NCBI GenBank assembly: GCA_014803815.1
Contig: JAAVAY010000087.1
Span: 1,825-9,270, forward strand
Length of the DNA stretch: 7,446 bases
Direction: 5' to 3'
DNA from: Allobaculum sp.
GTDB lineage: Bacteria; Bacillota_I; Bacilli_A; Erysipelotrichales; Erysipelotrichaceae
Both the position numbers and the translations under genes were made by a program. The notes under the pieces are model-generated. The model worked only from the letters and a program-made list of their open reading frames with translations. It ran no database searches and was not told where the DNA came from. Positions within the stretch are counted from its first letter, which is position 1. Each line of letters opens with the position of its first letter. This document shows, one piece after another, positions 1 through 7,264 of this stretch.

Positions 1-1560
1 TCCTCCCAATTTGCAGCTCTTCAAACCTTAGAAGTACAATGCACCCCATGGAAGGAAAAACTGATCGAAATTCAAAATTGGGACATTCACTCCTTTGAAG
101 ACATCGGCCAACTCATCATGGACCAAATTCCTTCACCCACCGAAGATGACATTCGTATTTTCCAAGGAGTTTTGGATAGCTGGACACAAATTCAAAGCTT
201 TATTCAAAAAAGAGAAGATTTAAATCTCTTCATTCGTTCTTTAGACACCTTGCATCCTTCTGCTGCTTTGTCTGAATTGAAAGGTGTTTTAGTCGCTGAA
301 CGGGATCAGATCAGCTGCTTACATGAGCATGTGTTTTGTATTGGCATGGATGCCAAGAGTTTTCCTGGCTCAAGCCAAGATCCAGGAATTTTTGGAGAAG
401 ATTACTTAGCCAAACTTAACTATCCTAGTCTCGAAACTCGGATGACCAACAAACTCAACCAAGCCAAAAAGGCCTTGATGTGTCCAAGAGATGTGTATTT
501 TTTATATGCCCAATCCGACTACGAAGGAAAAAGCGTAGAAAGCAGTCATGAACTCAATACCTGGCTAGAAGTCTTTCCTAAATTTAAAGCCGCAGCGCAA
601 ACGAGTATGAATCTCAAGCCTTCCTTTTCTATGGAATCGCTCAAATCGCAGGTCTTTTTTGAAGGAGAAGATCATACCCTTCATACCAAGTCGCGCCAGC
701 TTTCGAGTTATGGGGATTGTCCTTTGAAAAACTTATTGCACTATGGATTGCATCTCAAAAAGCCTATCGTTGCTCAAGACGTTTTGGTTTTGCAACCCAC
801 GATTGTCTCCACCATTATGCGCGAAAGCCTTTCAAGCTATGGAAAGCCTTTTTATGAACTCGACTTTTTTGAGATCGAAGCGCTTGTGCAACACGACTTT
901 TCCTTCGCAAGGCGTGTGTTGCCTTCAAAAGCCAAAGACATTGAGGCTTTATCAAGGCTTTGTAGTGAGGAGCTTTTCTGGCTCTTTCAAAATCTCAAAC
1001 CCATATGTACTGAGATGGGCTTAACGATTGTAGAGGGTGATTTCCAAATCGATCTTGAAGAAAAAATCGAAGGACTTCCTATGCGTATTGCAGGTACTCT
1101 GACTTCTGGACTACGTTCCCATGCCATTTTTAACGTCTATCCAAAACAAGAGGAGGAAGGCTTTGCGCTTTTAGAACAGCCCTTTGGCACTTTAGATTTC
1201 AGTTTGTATCCTAAAGCCGCCTCTCATCCTGCTTTTGCACTCAGTTATGGACGAGGTGCGGCGCAAGCCAATGCCTTTCCTGTAGAAGCAAGACAAGCGA
1301 GTGCTAAAGGAACGGAGAGCTTTTTAAAGGATAGCTTTGTAGCCCAAAATTTCGAAAAGCCACGTCCAGGCTTAATGGAATCTCTAGCTAAATCCGTTCC
1401 AACCTACGAAAAGAAACAGGAAAAAATCTTAAATGAGGCGCAAACGTATGCCAAAGGTATTGTCAAAAATGAATTTTATCCACTTCATAAACCGAGTGCG
1501 TGTGTTCGATGTGCCTATCGAGCCATTTGTCGCAATGCGGCAATCGAGAAAGGAGATTAA
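1..1560 (+). CDS. addB: AddB, C-terminal part (ATP-dependent helicase/deoxyribonuclease subunit B), 5'-truncated by window
   Basis: AddB pairs with AddA in the cytoplasm to unwind and resect double-strand DNA ends for RecA. The frame is open from base 1, so the ATG at 118 is internal; 519 codons are visible, somewhat under half of a usual AddB of roughly 1,150 residues. Numbering visible codons from 1, codons 111-123 (VFCIGMDAKSFPG) match the conserved helicase-like core segment of the family, followed by the usual SYEGKS-like region. The four iron-sulfur cysteines are present: C240 in YGDCPLKNLLHYGL, then C501, C504 and C510 in a CX2CX5C motif close to the C terminus. The nuclease domain between them is odd. 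Where relatives have a GRIDRID strand, codons 361-370 read MRIAGTLTSG, and the DYK strand reads NVYPKQ. The catalytic acids therefore appear lost, which is an inference from motif comparison by eye. addA follows after three bases. Confidence 0.93.
   Translation, partial: SSQFAALQTLEVQCTPWKEKLIEIQNWDIHSFEDIGQLIMDQIPSPTEDDIRIFQGVLDSWTQIQSFIQKREDLNLFIRSLDTLHPSAALSELKGVLVAERDQISCLHEHVFCIGMDAKSFPGSSQDPGIFGEDYLAKLNYPSLETRMTNKLNQAKKALMCPRDVYFLYAQSDYEGKSVESSHELNTWLEVFPKFKAAAQTSMNLKPSFSMESLKSQVFFEGEDHTLHTKSRQLSSYGDCPLKNLLHYGLHLKKPIVAQDVLVLQPTIVSTIMRESLSSYGKPFYELDFFEIEALVQHDFSFARRVLPSKAKDIEALSRLCSEELFWLFQNLKPICTEMGLTIVEGDFQIDLEEKIEGLPMRIAGTLTSGLRSHAIFNVYPKQEEEGFALLEQPFGTLDFSLYPKAASHPAFALSYGRGAAQANAFPVEARQASAKGTESFLKDSFVAQNFEKPRPGLMESLAKSVPTYEKKQEKILNEAQTYAKGIVKNEFYPLHKPSACVRCAYRAICRNAAIEKGD
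1549..1555 (+). promoter_or_regulatory. Ribosome binding site of addA, inside the addB 3' end
   Basis: AAAGGAG lies 8 bases before the ATG at 1564 and within the last codons of addB. It selects this ATG over the in-frame ATG at 1669, which has no comparable sequence upstream. Its position suggests translational coupling of the two subunits. Confidence 0.8.
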
Positions 1561-1563
1561 GCG

Positions 1564-4500
1564 ATGTCCCATCGAGTGATCCTAAACCAAGACATAAAAA
1601 AAGAAGGAATAGAGGATTCCTCTTTGGATACGTCGACTCTTCAAGATTTAGCCGTAGACGGATTGCCTATGGAAAAAGAAACTGTGTCACAGATCACGTT
1701 TTCTAAAGCTCAACAACAAGTTATTCACTCTCGCGGCAAAAACTTATTGGTTTCAGCTTCAGCAGGAGCAGGAAAGACAGCTGTATTGGTGGAACGATTG
1801 TGTGAGCTTGTCATCAAAGATCGCATTCCTCTTTCCTCTATTCTAGCTATGACCTTTACCGAAGATGCGGCCCGCGAGATGAAAAGTCGTTTAAAGCTAC
1901 GCTTAATGGAACAAGCGGGGGATCCTTGGATTGATTTACAACTCGGTCAACTCGAGACCGCCTCGATTAGTACCATCCATTCGTTTTGTTTGGATATCGT
2001 GCAACGCTATTACTATTTAGCTAACTTAAGCTACTCCGTGGCAAGCCATGTGGACACAGGTTTAGCTGATGAGCAAGCATTAGCTCAAGCTCACCAAAAT
2101 GCTCTAGTGGCGATGGATCCTCAAAAGCGAGCCTCCTTGAGTTTATACTTAGCCGCCTATGGACAAGGTGACAAAGAGTTACAAGCGACCATTTTAAAAT
2201 TTTTGGAACTCGCACGCTCTAAGCCCGATTGGAAAGCGTGGATTCAATCGTGCCATAAGCCAAGTAAGCAAGTAGCTGATGACTTTTATGGTTGGTTTAC
2301 CCTGCGGATTCAGGCTCTGATTGACATCTTTGAAACAATGGAAGAAACCGTTTTAGAACTCAGCTTTACACGTGCCGATAAGCAACAAGAGTATTTAAAT
2401 CTCTTTCAAGGCAAACAACAAAAACTCAAAGCTTGTCTAGTGGCTTTAGAGGAAAAAAACTACATGGCATTTGGCCATCGCTTTGTCGAATACATTGAAA
2501 CCTCCGGCAAATTTACGCCCACCATCAATAAGACGTCTTTCAAAGAAATCCAACAAGATTCGCGTCGTTATGAAAAAGCAATCGCCGATTCTCTCTTTAC
2601 CCCTGAAGCCTTTTTCCAAACCGCCAAGGAAACGAGTCTCGTTCAAGAGGCTTTTGTAGAATTAGCCATTGCAGTGCAGGAAGAATTTTTAAGGCTCAAA
2701 AAGGAAGCTGGCTTTATCGACTTTTCGGATATGGAGCAATACGCTTGGCAAATTTTGCAACACGATCAAGCCTCTGAAACTTTACGCAATCAATACGAAG
2801 TGATCTTAATTGATGAATACCAAGATACCAATGACCTACAAGAATCGATCATTCAAGCCATCGCCCGCAAAAACAACGTGTTTCGAGTAGGAGATATCAA
2901 ACAATCGATTTATCGCTTCCGCCAAGCGCGTCCTCAACTGATGAAAAGCCATCTTGAACAAGTGGATGATTTAAATGAAGTCATTGCCATGCAAGAAAAC
3001 TATCGCTCAACTAAGCGTCTTATCGATTTCAATAACACCTTTTTTTCACAATTGATGAATGTAGAAGGCATGGAAGGGCAATTTTCCGCGATGGACTATG
3101 CCAAAGTCGGCAGTCCCAAACAGATGGAAGAGCCACAAAAGCCAATTCGCTTTTTATTTACCGAATACCAAAACACTCTAGATCCCAAAACAGGAGAACG
3201 AATGAAAGAAAACAAAGCGCACTCTTTGCATCGCAAGCATCGCTTTGATCTCATCGCTCATGATATTTCGCAAAAACTAGAAGCCAAAGAAATCCAAATG
3301 CGTGATGTCGCAATTTTAACGCGCACTTCGACTCCCCACGATGAACTCAAACAGGCTTTGGAATCATGGGGCATTCGCTCCATTCATCACTTACGCAAGG
3401 GGTTTTACACCAATAAAGCCATTCAAATTGTCTTGTCCGCTTTGCGGGTGATTCAAGACAATCGTAACGATATCGCTCTTATGGCTGCTCTTTGTTCGCC
3501 TTTAACAGGTCTAAGTCAAGAAGATATCTTGCCTCTTTTAACCAAACGAGAAGATGAACAAACGCTTTATCAAGCGCTCCATTCGTCTCCTGAAGGATAT
3601 AAAGTACTCGCTTTAGAGCGAAAGCTACGGAGCTTAAAAAACAAATCCCTTCCGGAAATGGTCTTGGCTATTTATGCGCTCAACGATTTTTACGATAAAA
3701 AAACCACGGCTCAAGACAAGACCAATTTGGATTTATTGTTGCAAAAAGCCGTAGAAGCCAATGGATTACTCGATCTCGATGGCTTTTTGGATTCCGCTGG
3801 TTTAGAGGAAAATTTAGATAAAACCTCGGAAGCCATTCCTTTTGGTAAGGAGGAAGATGCCGTAAAAATCTCCACAATTCATGCCTCTAAGGGCTTACAA
3901 TATAAACTCGTTTATATTTTGTGTGAACAAACCCAACGCGATATGGATGCAGGAACGCCCATCCAATTTGATGCCGATTTGGGATTGAGCTTCGATGGGT
4001 TAGATGTTCCCAATCGCTTGAAGCGTCAAAGCGCTTCCCATTTGGCTTTAGCCCATAAGCGTTATTTGGAAGATCTTGAAGAAAAGATGCGGCTTTTGTA
4101 TGTGGCTTGTACGCGCGCGGAACAAGAGCTTGTCTTTGTGGATGCGCTCAAACATGAGGATTTGTACAATGGACCTTTGAATACCTATGCCCTTCTCAAT
4201 AACAAAGGCTTTACGAGCTGGTTTTTTCACCTTTTTCACATGGAAAGCGATCCCAATGTAGTCTTTGAAAAAGTCGAAACGCTTTATGAGCGTCCCGATT
4301 TATCCGTTCTCACCCAAAATAAATCGGTTCCTTTGCGCTTTTATTCTCTGCCCACTCAAACTCTCACTTCTCAAACCGCCAGTGAAACCAAACAAAAGAC
4401 CTCTTGGAAACAAATCCAAAATCAGGCTGAACGAAGCTCTGTTCAAGCGCGAGTTCGGGGAACGCTCATTCACGATATCGTCAGTTCCATCCCCTACCCT

Positions 4501-4887
4501 TATCAGGCTCAAGACATTGAAGCTTTTGTCCAAAGAGCCGGAATGCCTTTAGATGCCAAAGGGATCGACCAAATTCTTGCCTTAAACCAAAACGAGCTTT
4601 ATCAGCAATTCATGGATTTACCACATGAATTTGAATGTTCATATTGTACAAAAACAGATAATAGCTATATTCACGGTTTTATGGATCTAGTAGTCGAGCT
4701 TTCCGAGGAAGAAACGGCCGTCATTGACTTTAAAACGGACATTGCTTTTGATTCCTTTTCTTTGTTGAAAAAGTATCGCAATCAACTTGAAACCTATAAA
4801 GAAGCTTTACAAAAAATTCATCCACATAAAACCATTCGAGCTTGGATTTACTCTTTTAGTCTTAAAGAGATGATTGAAGTGCGCTAA
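1564..4887 (+). CDS. addA: AddA, ATP-dependent helicase/nuclease subunit A
   Basis: AddA is the 3'-to-5' UvrD-type helicase and nuclease subunit of AddAB, acting on broken DNA ends. All SF1A motifs are visible: the Q-motif glutamine near residue 50, Walker A ASAGAGKT at 65-72, motif Ia AMTFTEDAAREMK, Walker B DEYQDTN from 417, motif III VGDIKQSIYRFR, motif V HASKGLQ from H773, and motif VI MRLLYVACTRA at 842-852. The C-terminal PD-(D/E)XK nuclease is intact: H970 in GTLIH, D1041 in GFMDL, D1055 and K1057 in IDFKTD, and Q1074/Y1078 in QLETY. At 1,107 residues it is shorter than B. subtilis AddA (about 1,230). The N terminus carries about 34 residues more before Walker A than is typical, so M36 (base 1669) is an alternative start, but the ribosome binding site favours 1564. 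It sits three bases after addB, in the same operon. Confidence 0.97.
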   Translation: MSHRVILNQDIKKEGIEDSSLDTSTLQDLAVDGLPMEKETVSQITFSKAQQQVIHSRGKNLLVSASAGAGKTAVLVERLCELVIKDRIPLSSILAMTFTEDAAREMKSRLKLRLMEQAGDPWIDLQLGQLETASISTIHSFCLDIVQRYYYLANLSYSVASHVDTGLADEQALAQAHQNALVAMDPQKRASLSLYLAAYGQGDKELQATILKFLELARSKPDWKAWIQSCHKPSKQVADDFYGWFTLRIQALIDIFETMEETVLELSFTRADKQQEYLNLFQGKQQKLKACLVALEEKNYMAFGHRFVEYIETSGKFTPTINKTSFKEIQQDSRRYEKAIADSLFTPEAFFQTAKETSLVQEAFVELAIAVQEEFLRLKKEAGFIDFSDMEQYAWQILQHDQASETLRNQYEVILIDEYQDTNDLQESIIQAIARKNNVFRVGDIKQSIYRFRQARPQLMKSHLEQVDDLNEVIAMQENYRSTKRLIDFNNTFFSQLMNVEGMEGQFSAMDYAKVGSPKQMEEPQKPIRFLFTEYQNTLDPKTGERMKENKAHSLHRKHRFDLIAHDISQKLEAKEIQMRDVAILTRTSTPHDELKQALESWGIRSIHHLRKGFYTNKAIQIVLSALRVIQDNRNDIALMAALCSPLTGLSQEDILPLLTKREDEQTLYQALHSSPEGYKVLALERKLRSLKNKSLPEMVLAIYALNDFYDKKTTAQDKTNLDLLLQKAVEANGLLDLDGFLDSAGLEENLDKTSEAIPFGKEEDAVKISTIHASKGLQYKLVYILCEQTQRDMDAGTPIQFDADLGLSFDGLDVPNRLKRQSASHLALAHKRYLEDLEEKMRLLYVACTRAEQELVFVDALKHEDLYNGPLNTYALLNNKGFTSWFFHLFHMESDPNVVFEKVETLYERPDLSVLTQNKSVPLRFYSLPTQTLTSQTASETKQKTSWKQIQNQAERSSVQARVRGTLIHDIVSSIPYPYQAQDIEAFVQRAGMPLDAKGIDQILALNQNELYQQFMDLPHEFECSYCTKTDNSYIHGFMDLVVELSEEETAVIDFKTDIAFDSFSLLKKYRNQLETYKEALQKIHPHKTIRAWIYSFSLKEMIEVR

Positions 4888-4908
4888 AAAATTTAAGTTC
4901 TATAAATC

Positions 4909-5006
4909 AGGAGTCCACTAGTTCTTAAGCCAAGTCCAACGATCATATCTTTTTTTCGTTTGGTTTGATGGTGTAAGAATCCAAAAGATGTGGTGGGCTC
5001 CTTTTT
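4909..5006 (+). terminator. Long imperfect hairpin plus U-run: extended addAB terminator or small structured RNA
   Basis: Three consecutive helices can be drawn. The basal stem pairs 4909-4920 with 4991-5002: 12 bp including two G-U pairs, no mismatch. The middle stem pairs 4921-4927 with 4974-4980 (7 bp, one G-U). The apical stem pairs 4931-4942 with 4956-4967 (12 positions with one C-U mismatch and two G-U). A 10-base bulge CCAAAAGATG (4981-4990) sits on the 3' side between the lower two stems, and the apical loop is T-rich. The GC-rich base runs directly into TTTTT (5002-5006), as in an intrinsic terminator. It starts 21 bases after the addA stop. Terminating the addAB transcript is the simplest role, but the stem is much longer and more elaborate than a terminator needs. 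I recognise no RNA family. Confidence 0.6.
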
Positions 5007-5124
5007 CAATTGGTTTTATTGGATAGAAAAGAGCGAATTCTTCTCCTTGTCTTTATTAAGAGAGAATAGATTAGTAAAAAATGAACAAATTTGTAACCCA
5101 TATTTTCAACATACTTTTACACAA

Positions 5125-5154
5125 TTGCGTTTGAAAGTCTCTTTTATTTATACT
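5125..5154 (+). promoter_or_regulatory. Candidate sigma-A-type promoter of the permease gene
   Basis: TTGCGT (5125-5130) and TATACT (5149-5154) are separated by 18 bases. The -10 matches consensus at five of six positions; the -35 keeps only TTG plus weak agreement. Transcription would begin near 5161 and give a leader of about 60 bases. An overlapping TTGAAA at 5131 is only 12 bases from the same -10, too close to serve as the -35. Confidence 0.45.
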
Positions 5155-5176
5155 AAACATGACATACCAAAGCAAA

Positions 5177-5198
5177 AGGCCCCTTTTTAAGGAGGCCT
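5177..5198 (+). promoter_or_regulatory. 5'-UTR hairpin burying an AAGGAGG sequence
   Basis: AGGCCCCTT pairs with AAGGAGGCCT around a short T loop, leaving one bulged A. The 3' arm holds AAGGAGG (5189-5195), a near-perfect Shine-Dalgarno sequence, but it lies 28 bases upstream of the ATG, too far to initiate there directly. The usable site is the unpaired AAAGGAG at 5206-5212, 11 bases before the ATG at 5224. The hairpin is followed by A-rich sequence, so it is not a terminator on this strand. It could be a ribosome standby or regulatory element, or simply mRNA-stabilising structure. Confidence 0.4.
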
Positions 5199-5223
5199 AA
5201 AGAGAAAAGGAGAAAAAAGGACT

Positions 5224-6558
5224 ATGTCATTTCTTGAAAAGTGTTTCCATTTATCTGAGAAACACACTACAGTCAAGACCGAAATTTTGGCTGGAGTGAC
5301 AACATTCTTGTCCATGGCCTATATCCTTGGAGTCAATCCAATTATTCTTGGCGACGCGGGCATGAATCCTGAGGCGGTCTTTTTAGCCACAGCTCTAGCT
5401 TCCATGATCGCTTGCGGACTTATGGGCTTTTTAGCTAACTACCCTGTGGCTCTTTCAGCTGGAATGGGTGTTAATGCCTTATTTGCCTATACAGTTTGTG
5501 GATCAATGGGCTTTTCGTGGCAGGCTGCGCTCGCTTCTGTTTTCATTTCTGGTATTGTGTTTGTGCTTATTTCGGTAACCGGAATTCGTAAGAAAATTAT
5601 TGATGCGATTCCTGTTCCCTTAAAATTGGCGATCGGGGCTGGAATTGGCTTTTTCATAGCCTTTGTTGGCTTCAAAAATTCTGGGATCATTGCGGCGGAT
5701 CCAGCTACGTTTGTTGCGATTGGAAATTTATCCGATCCCACTGTGTTGCTTTCAATTTTTGGTATTTTAGTGACGATTGTTTGTGTCGTTCGTAAAGTTC
5801 CTGCAGCGGTTTTCGTTGGCTTAGTAATTACGGCTTTATTTGGTTTGATTTTAGGCTTTTTAGGGGTTGAAAATATGCCGATGTTTGGTGGCTTATTCAC
5901 TACCCACTTTGATCTTTCCACTGTAGGAGCCTTTGCTTCTGGTTTTGGAGAACTGTTTTCTCATCCTCTTGAAGCACTGATCATTGTTTTCTCTTTCTTA
6001 TTTGTCGACTTTTTCGATACGGCTGGTACTTTAGTAGCCGTGGGACATGAAGTTGGTTTGATTAATCCCGAAGGACAACTTGAAAAAGCAGAACAAGCTT
6101 TACTAGCGGATTCAGTTGGTACTTGTATTGGAGCTGTTCTTGGAACCTCCACGGTAACAAGCTTTGTAGAATCGTCAGCAGGAGTTGGTGTTGGAGGAAG
6201 AACTGGATTAACAGCTGTTACAACTGGTGTTTTGTTCTTCCTATCTATCTTCATTTCACCTCTCATTCTTGGTCTCATTACGAGTGCTGTTACGGCTCCC
6301 GCTCTAATTATTGTCGGTGTCATGATGGCCCAACAAATGAAGTCCATTGATTGGGGTAATATGGTTATCGCTTTACCTTCTTTTGTCATCATTATTGTGA
6401 TGGTTTTAAGCTATTCTATTTCGAATGGAATCGCTTTTGGCTTCATCACTTATGCAGTAGCGATGATTGCAGCTGGAAAAGCCAAAGAAGTTCACCTTAC
6501 CGTTTGGATCTTGTTAGTCGTCTTTGTCATCTACTTTGCTTCACCCTATCTGCTTTAA
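5224..6558 (+). CDS. NCS2-family purine-base permease (AzgA/PbuG-like)
   Basis: This is a complete 444-residue polytopic membrane protein of the nucleobase:cation symporter-2 family, in the AzgA-like branch that includes PbuG and the E. coli adenine and guanine/hypoxanthine permeases. It should import a purine base by proton symport across the cytoplasmic membrane. The hallmarks are seen in order: TTFLSMAYILGVNP near 26-39, SAGMGVNALFAY at 78-89, FVDFFDTAGTL at 260-270 (membrane acids D262 and D265), and ADSVGT...GTSTVTSFVESSAGVGVGGRTG at 295-328 with E316. In the family, the Asn of the first motif and the acidic residues of the later two are linked to substrate binding and transport. Hydrophobic segments fill nearly the whole length, fitting the 14-helix fold. 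It has its own promoter and terminator, so it is monocistronic. Which purine it carries cannot be read from sequence alone. Confidence 0.95.
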   Translation: MSFLEKCFHLSEKHTTVKTEILAGVTTFLSMAYILGVNPIILGDAGMNPEAVFLATALASMIACGLMGFLANYPVALSAGMGVNALFAYTVCGSMGFSWQAALASVFISGIVFVLISVTGIRKKIIDAIPVPLKLAIGAGIGFFIAFVGFKNSGIIAADPATFVAIGNLSDPTVLLSIFGILVTIVCVVRKVPAAVFVGLVITALFGLILGFLGVENMPMFGGLFTTHFDLSTVGAFASGFGELFSHPLEALIIVFSFLFVDFFDTAGTLVAVGHEVGLINPEGQLEKAEQALLADSVGTCIGAVLGTSTVTSFVESSAGVGVGGRTGLTAVTTGVLFFLSIFISPLILGLITSAVTAPALIIVGVMMAQQMKSIDWGNMVIALPSFVIIIVMVLSYSISNGIAFGFITYAVAMIAAGKAKEVHLTVWILLVVFVIYFASPYLL

Positions 6559-6561
6559 TTT

Positions 6562-6596
6562 AAAAACTCGGCCCTCAAGTTGCCGAGTTTTTTTTT
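6562..6596 (+). terminator. Strong intrinsic terminator shared by convergent genes
   Basis: CTCGGC (6567-6572) pairs with GCCGAG (6582-6587) across a 9-base loop, and flanking A and T runs extend the stem to about 11 bp. Nine T residues follow on the plus strand, ending the permease transcript four bases after its stop codon. Read on the minus strand, the same stem is followed by TTTTTAAATT, so it can also end the HNH transcript, though with a shorter U-run. Confidence 0.93.
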
Positions 6597-7166
6597 CTAA
6601 ATATATTTTTGATAGAAGAACATGAGACTGATCACTATAAATAAAACAGCTATTATTTTGGGAAGCATCCAAAAAATAGCATACCGTCCTACTAGTCCGC
6701 GCCATACCCAAAGGCCTTGATCGGCTCCTTTGGTGCGATTGCATTCAAAACAAGCGGGAACTAAGTTTTTCGGATCGTTGACACTTTTTGCCCCTAAAGC
6801 TTTTAAAGCCAAACGCGAAGACCAGGTGCTTTCCGCCGCTTTACAGGAAATCAGATGATCCACTTCCATGTCTTTCACTTTGACTTTTTTTCCACAATAT
6901 GCACATCGATAGACTTTTCCTTGATTATGAATTCCTTTGTTGTTGGCTAAAAACGTTTGTCGATAGGAGCTGGATCGAACATAGCGCTTGTCGATGCGTT
7001 GAAACTGTAGATGTTGCTTTGTACTCCAGCGCCGAATCTTACGCCATTGCGCTTCATCTTCTCGTGTCCAATAATCACTAGTTTTCGTTTGAATATGTTG
7101 AAAATTCCAAGTATGCAATTGTTTTTGAATCGTGCGAGATTTCGTATTTCCCGTAATTTTTAACAT
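6597..7166 (-). CDS. HNH (HNN) endonuclease-like protein with C-terminal membrane segment
   Basis: A 189-residue protein of unknown role. Residues 85-150 carry a zinc-supported HNH fold: C88xxC91, then D103-H104 in MEVDHLIS, N134 in NDPKNLVPAC, and C139xxC142-N143xxK146. The catalytic His and the two downstream Asn/polar positions fit an HNN variant, so DNA hydrolysis is plausible. Residues 1-84 are rich in Lys, Arg, Gln and Trp and could bind nucleic acid. After a short basic linker, residues 164-184 (IFWMLPKIIAVLFIVISLMFF) form one hydrophobic helix ending in YQKYI, implying a membrane anchor at the extreme C terminus with the nuclease most likely cytoplasmic. The start is the ATG at 7166, chosen for its ribosome binding site; a longer TTG-start frame to 7247 lacks one. 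It converges on the first permease and diverges from the second. I know no function for this architecture. Confidence 0.82.
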   Translation of the reverse strand: MLKITGNTKSRTIQKQLHTWNFQHIQTKTSDYWTREDEAQWRKIRRWSTKQHLQFQRIDKRYVRSSSYRQTFLANNKGIHNQGKVYRCAYCGKKVKVKDMEVDHLISCKAAESTWSSRLALKALGAKSVNDPKNLVPACFECNRTKGADQGLWVWRGLVGRYAIFWMLPKIIAVLFIVISLMFFYQKYI

Positions 7167-7172
7167 AGCCTG

Positions 7173-7179
7173 CTCCTTT
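7173..7179 (-). promoter_or_regulatory. Ribosome binding site fixing the HNH gene start
   Basis: On the minus strand AAAGGAG lies 6 bases before the ATG at 7166-7164. This sets the start at MLKITG rather than at the upstream in-frame TTG (7247), which would add 27 low-complexity residues and has no such site. Confidence 0.8.
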
Positions 7180-7250
7180 CTAAAATTCGAATTGGAACTC
7201 AAAGCGAGGATTTTAAAGGTTTTATTAGGCTTTTTACGCTCATCCAAGTG

Positions 7251-7264
7251 AAAATGAGCATTTT
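7251..7264. promoter_or_regulatory. Short perfect inverted repeat in the divergent promoter region
   Basis: AAAATG-AG-CATTTT is a perfect 6-bp inverted repeat with a 2-base spacer, in the 145-bp gap between the divergent HNH gene and second permease. It overlaps the proposed -10 of the HNH promoter, where a repressor could act. It does not match the B. subtilis PurR or LexA boxes that I know. Its short, AT-rich arms could arise by chance. Confidence 0.25.

Larger units (their letters stand above)
4888..5223. other. 336-bp intergenic region between addA and the permease gene
   Basis: No credible gene is seen here. A 66-codon GTG-start frame (4990-5190, +) has no ribosome binding site and a composition unlike its neighbours. 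The region is AT-rich and falls into three parts: a long hairpin ending in a U-run soon after addA (4909-5006), a plain AT-rich stretch (about 5007-5120), and the promoter and leader of the permease (5125-5223). I looked for a purine riboswitch because the next gene is a purine permease. I did not find the conserved three-way-junction core. Confidence 0.7.

Noticed and set aside
4918..5052. Minus-strand open stretch of 44 codons with a Trp- and Lys-rich peptide ending at the edge of the hairpin, which looked like the tail of a degraded protein.
   Set aside because: It has no start codon or ribosome binding site and matches no family I can name. The overlap with the paired structure explains the sequence better. 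A protein search of this frame would settle it.
4990..5190. Plus-strand frame of 66 codons beginning with GTG in the intergenic region.
   Set aside because: No ribosome binding site, it starts inside the long hairpin, runs across the permease promoter, and shows no recognisable motif.
5171..5198. The leader hairpin as a minus-strand intrinsic terminator, since TTTTGCTTT follows it in that direction.
   Set aside because: No minus-strand gene lies upstream of it in this window, because the region it would serve is the plus-strand permease.
5155..5223. Purine riboswitch upstream of the purine permease.
   Set aside because: The leader after the predicted promoter is only about 60 bases and lacks the conserved junction and loop sequences. 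Nothing similar is seen in the rest of the intergenic region.
5487..6392. Two long minus-strand open frames (144 and 143 codons) opposite the permease.
   Set aside because: They lie wholly within a clearly coding NCS2 gene, are rich in Pro, Thr and Lys as expected from antisense of a hydrophobic protein, and have no ribosome binding site.
7184..7193. Perfect palindrome AATTCGAATT just upstream of the HNH ribosome binding site.
   Set aside because: Ten AT-rich bases with no second copy or promoter context are readily explained by chance.
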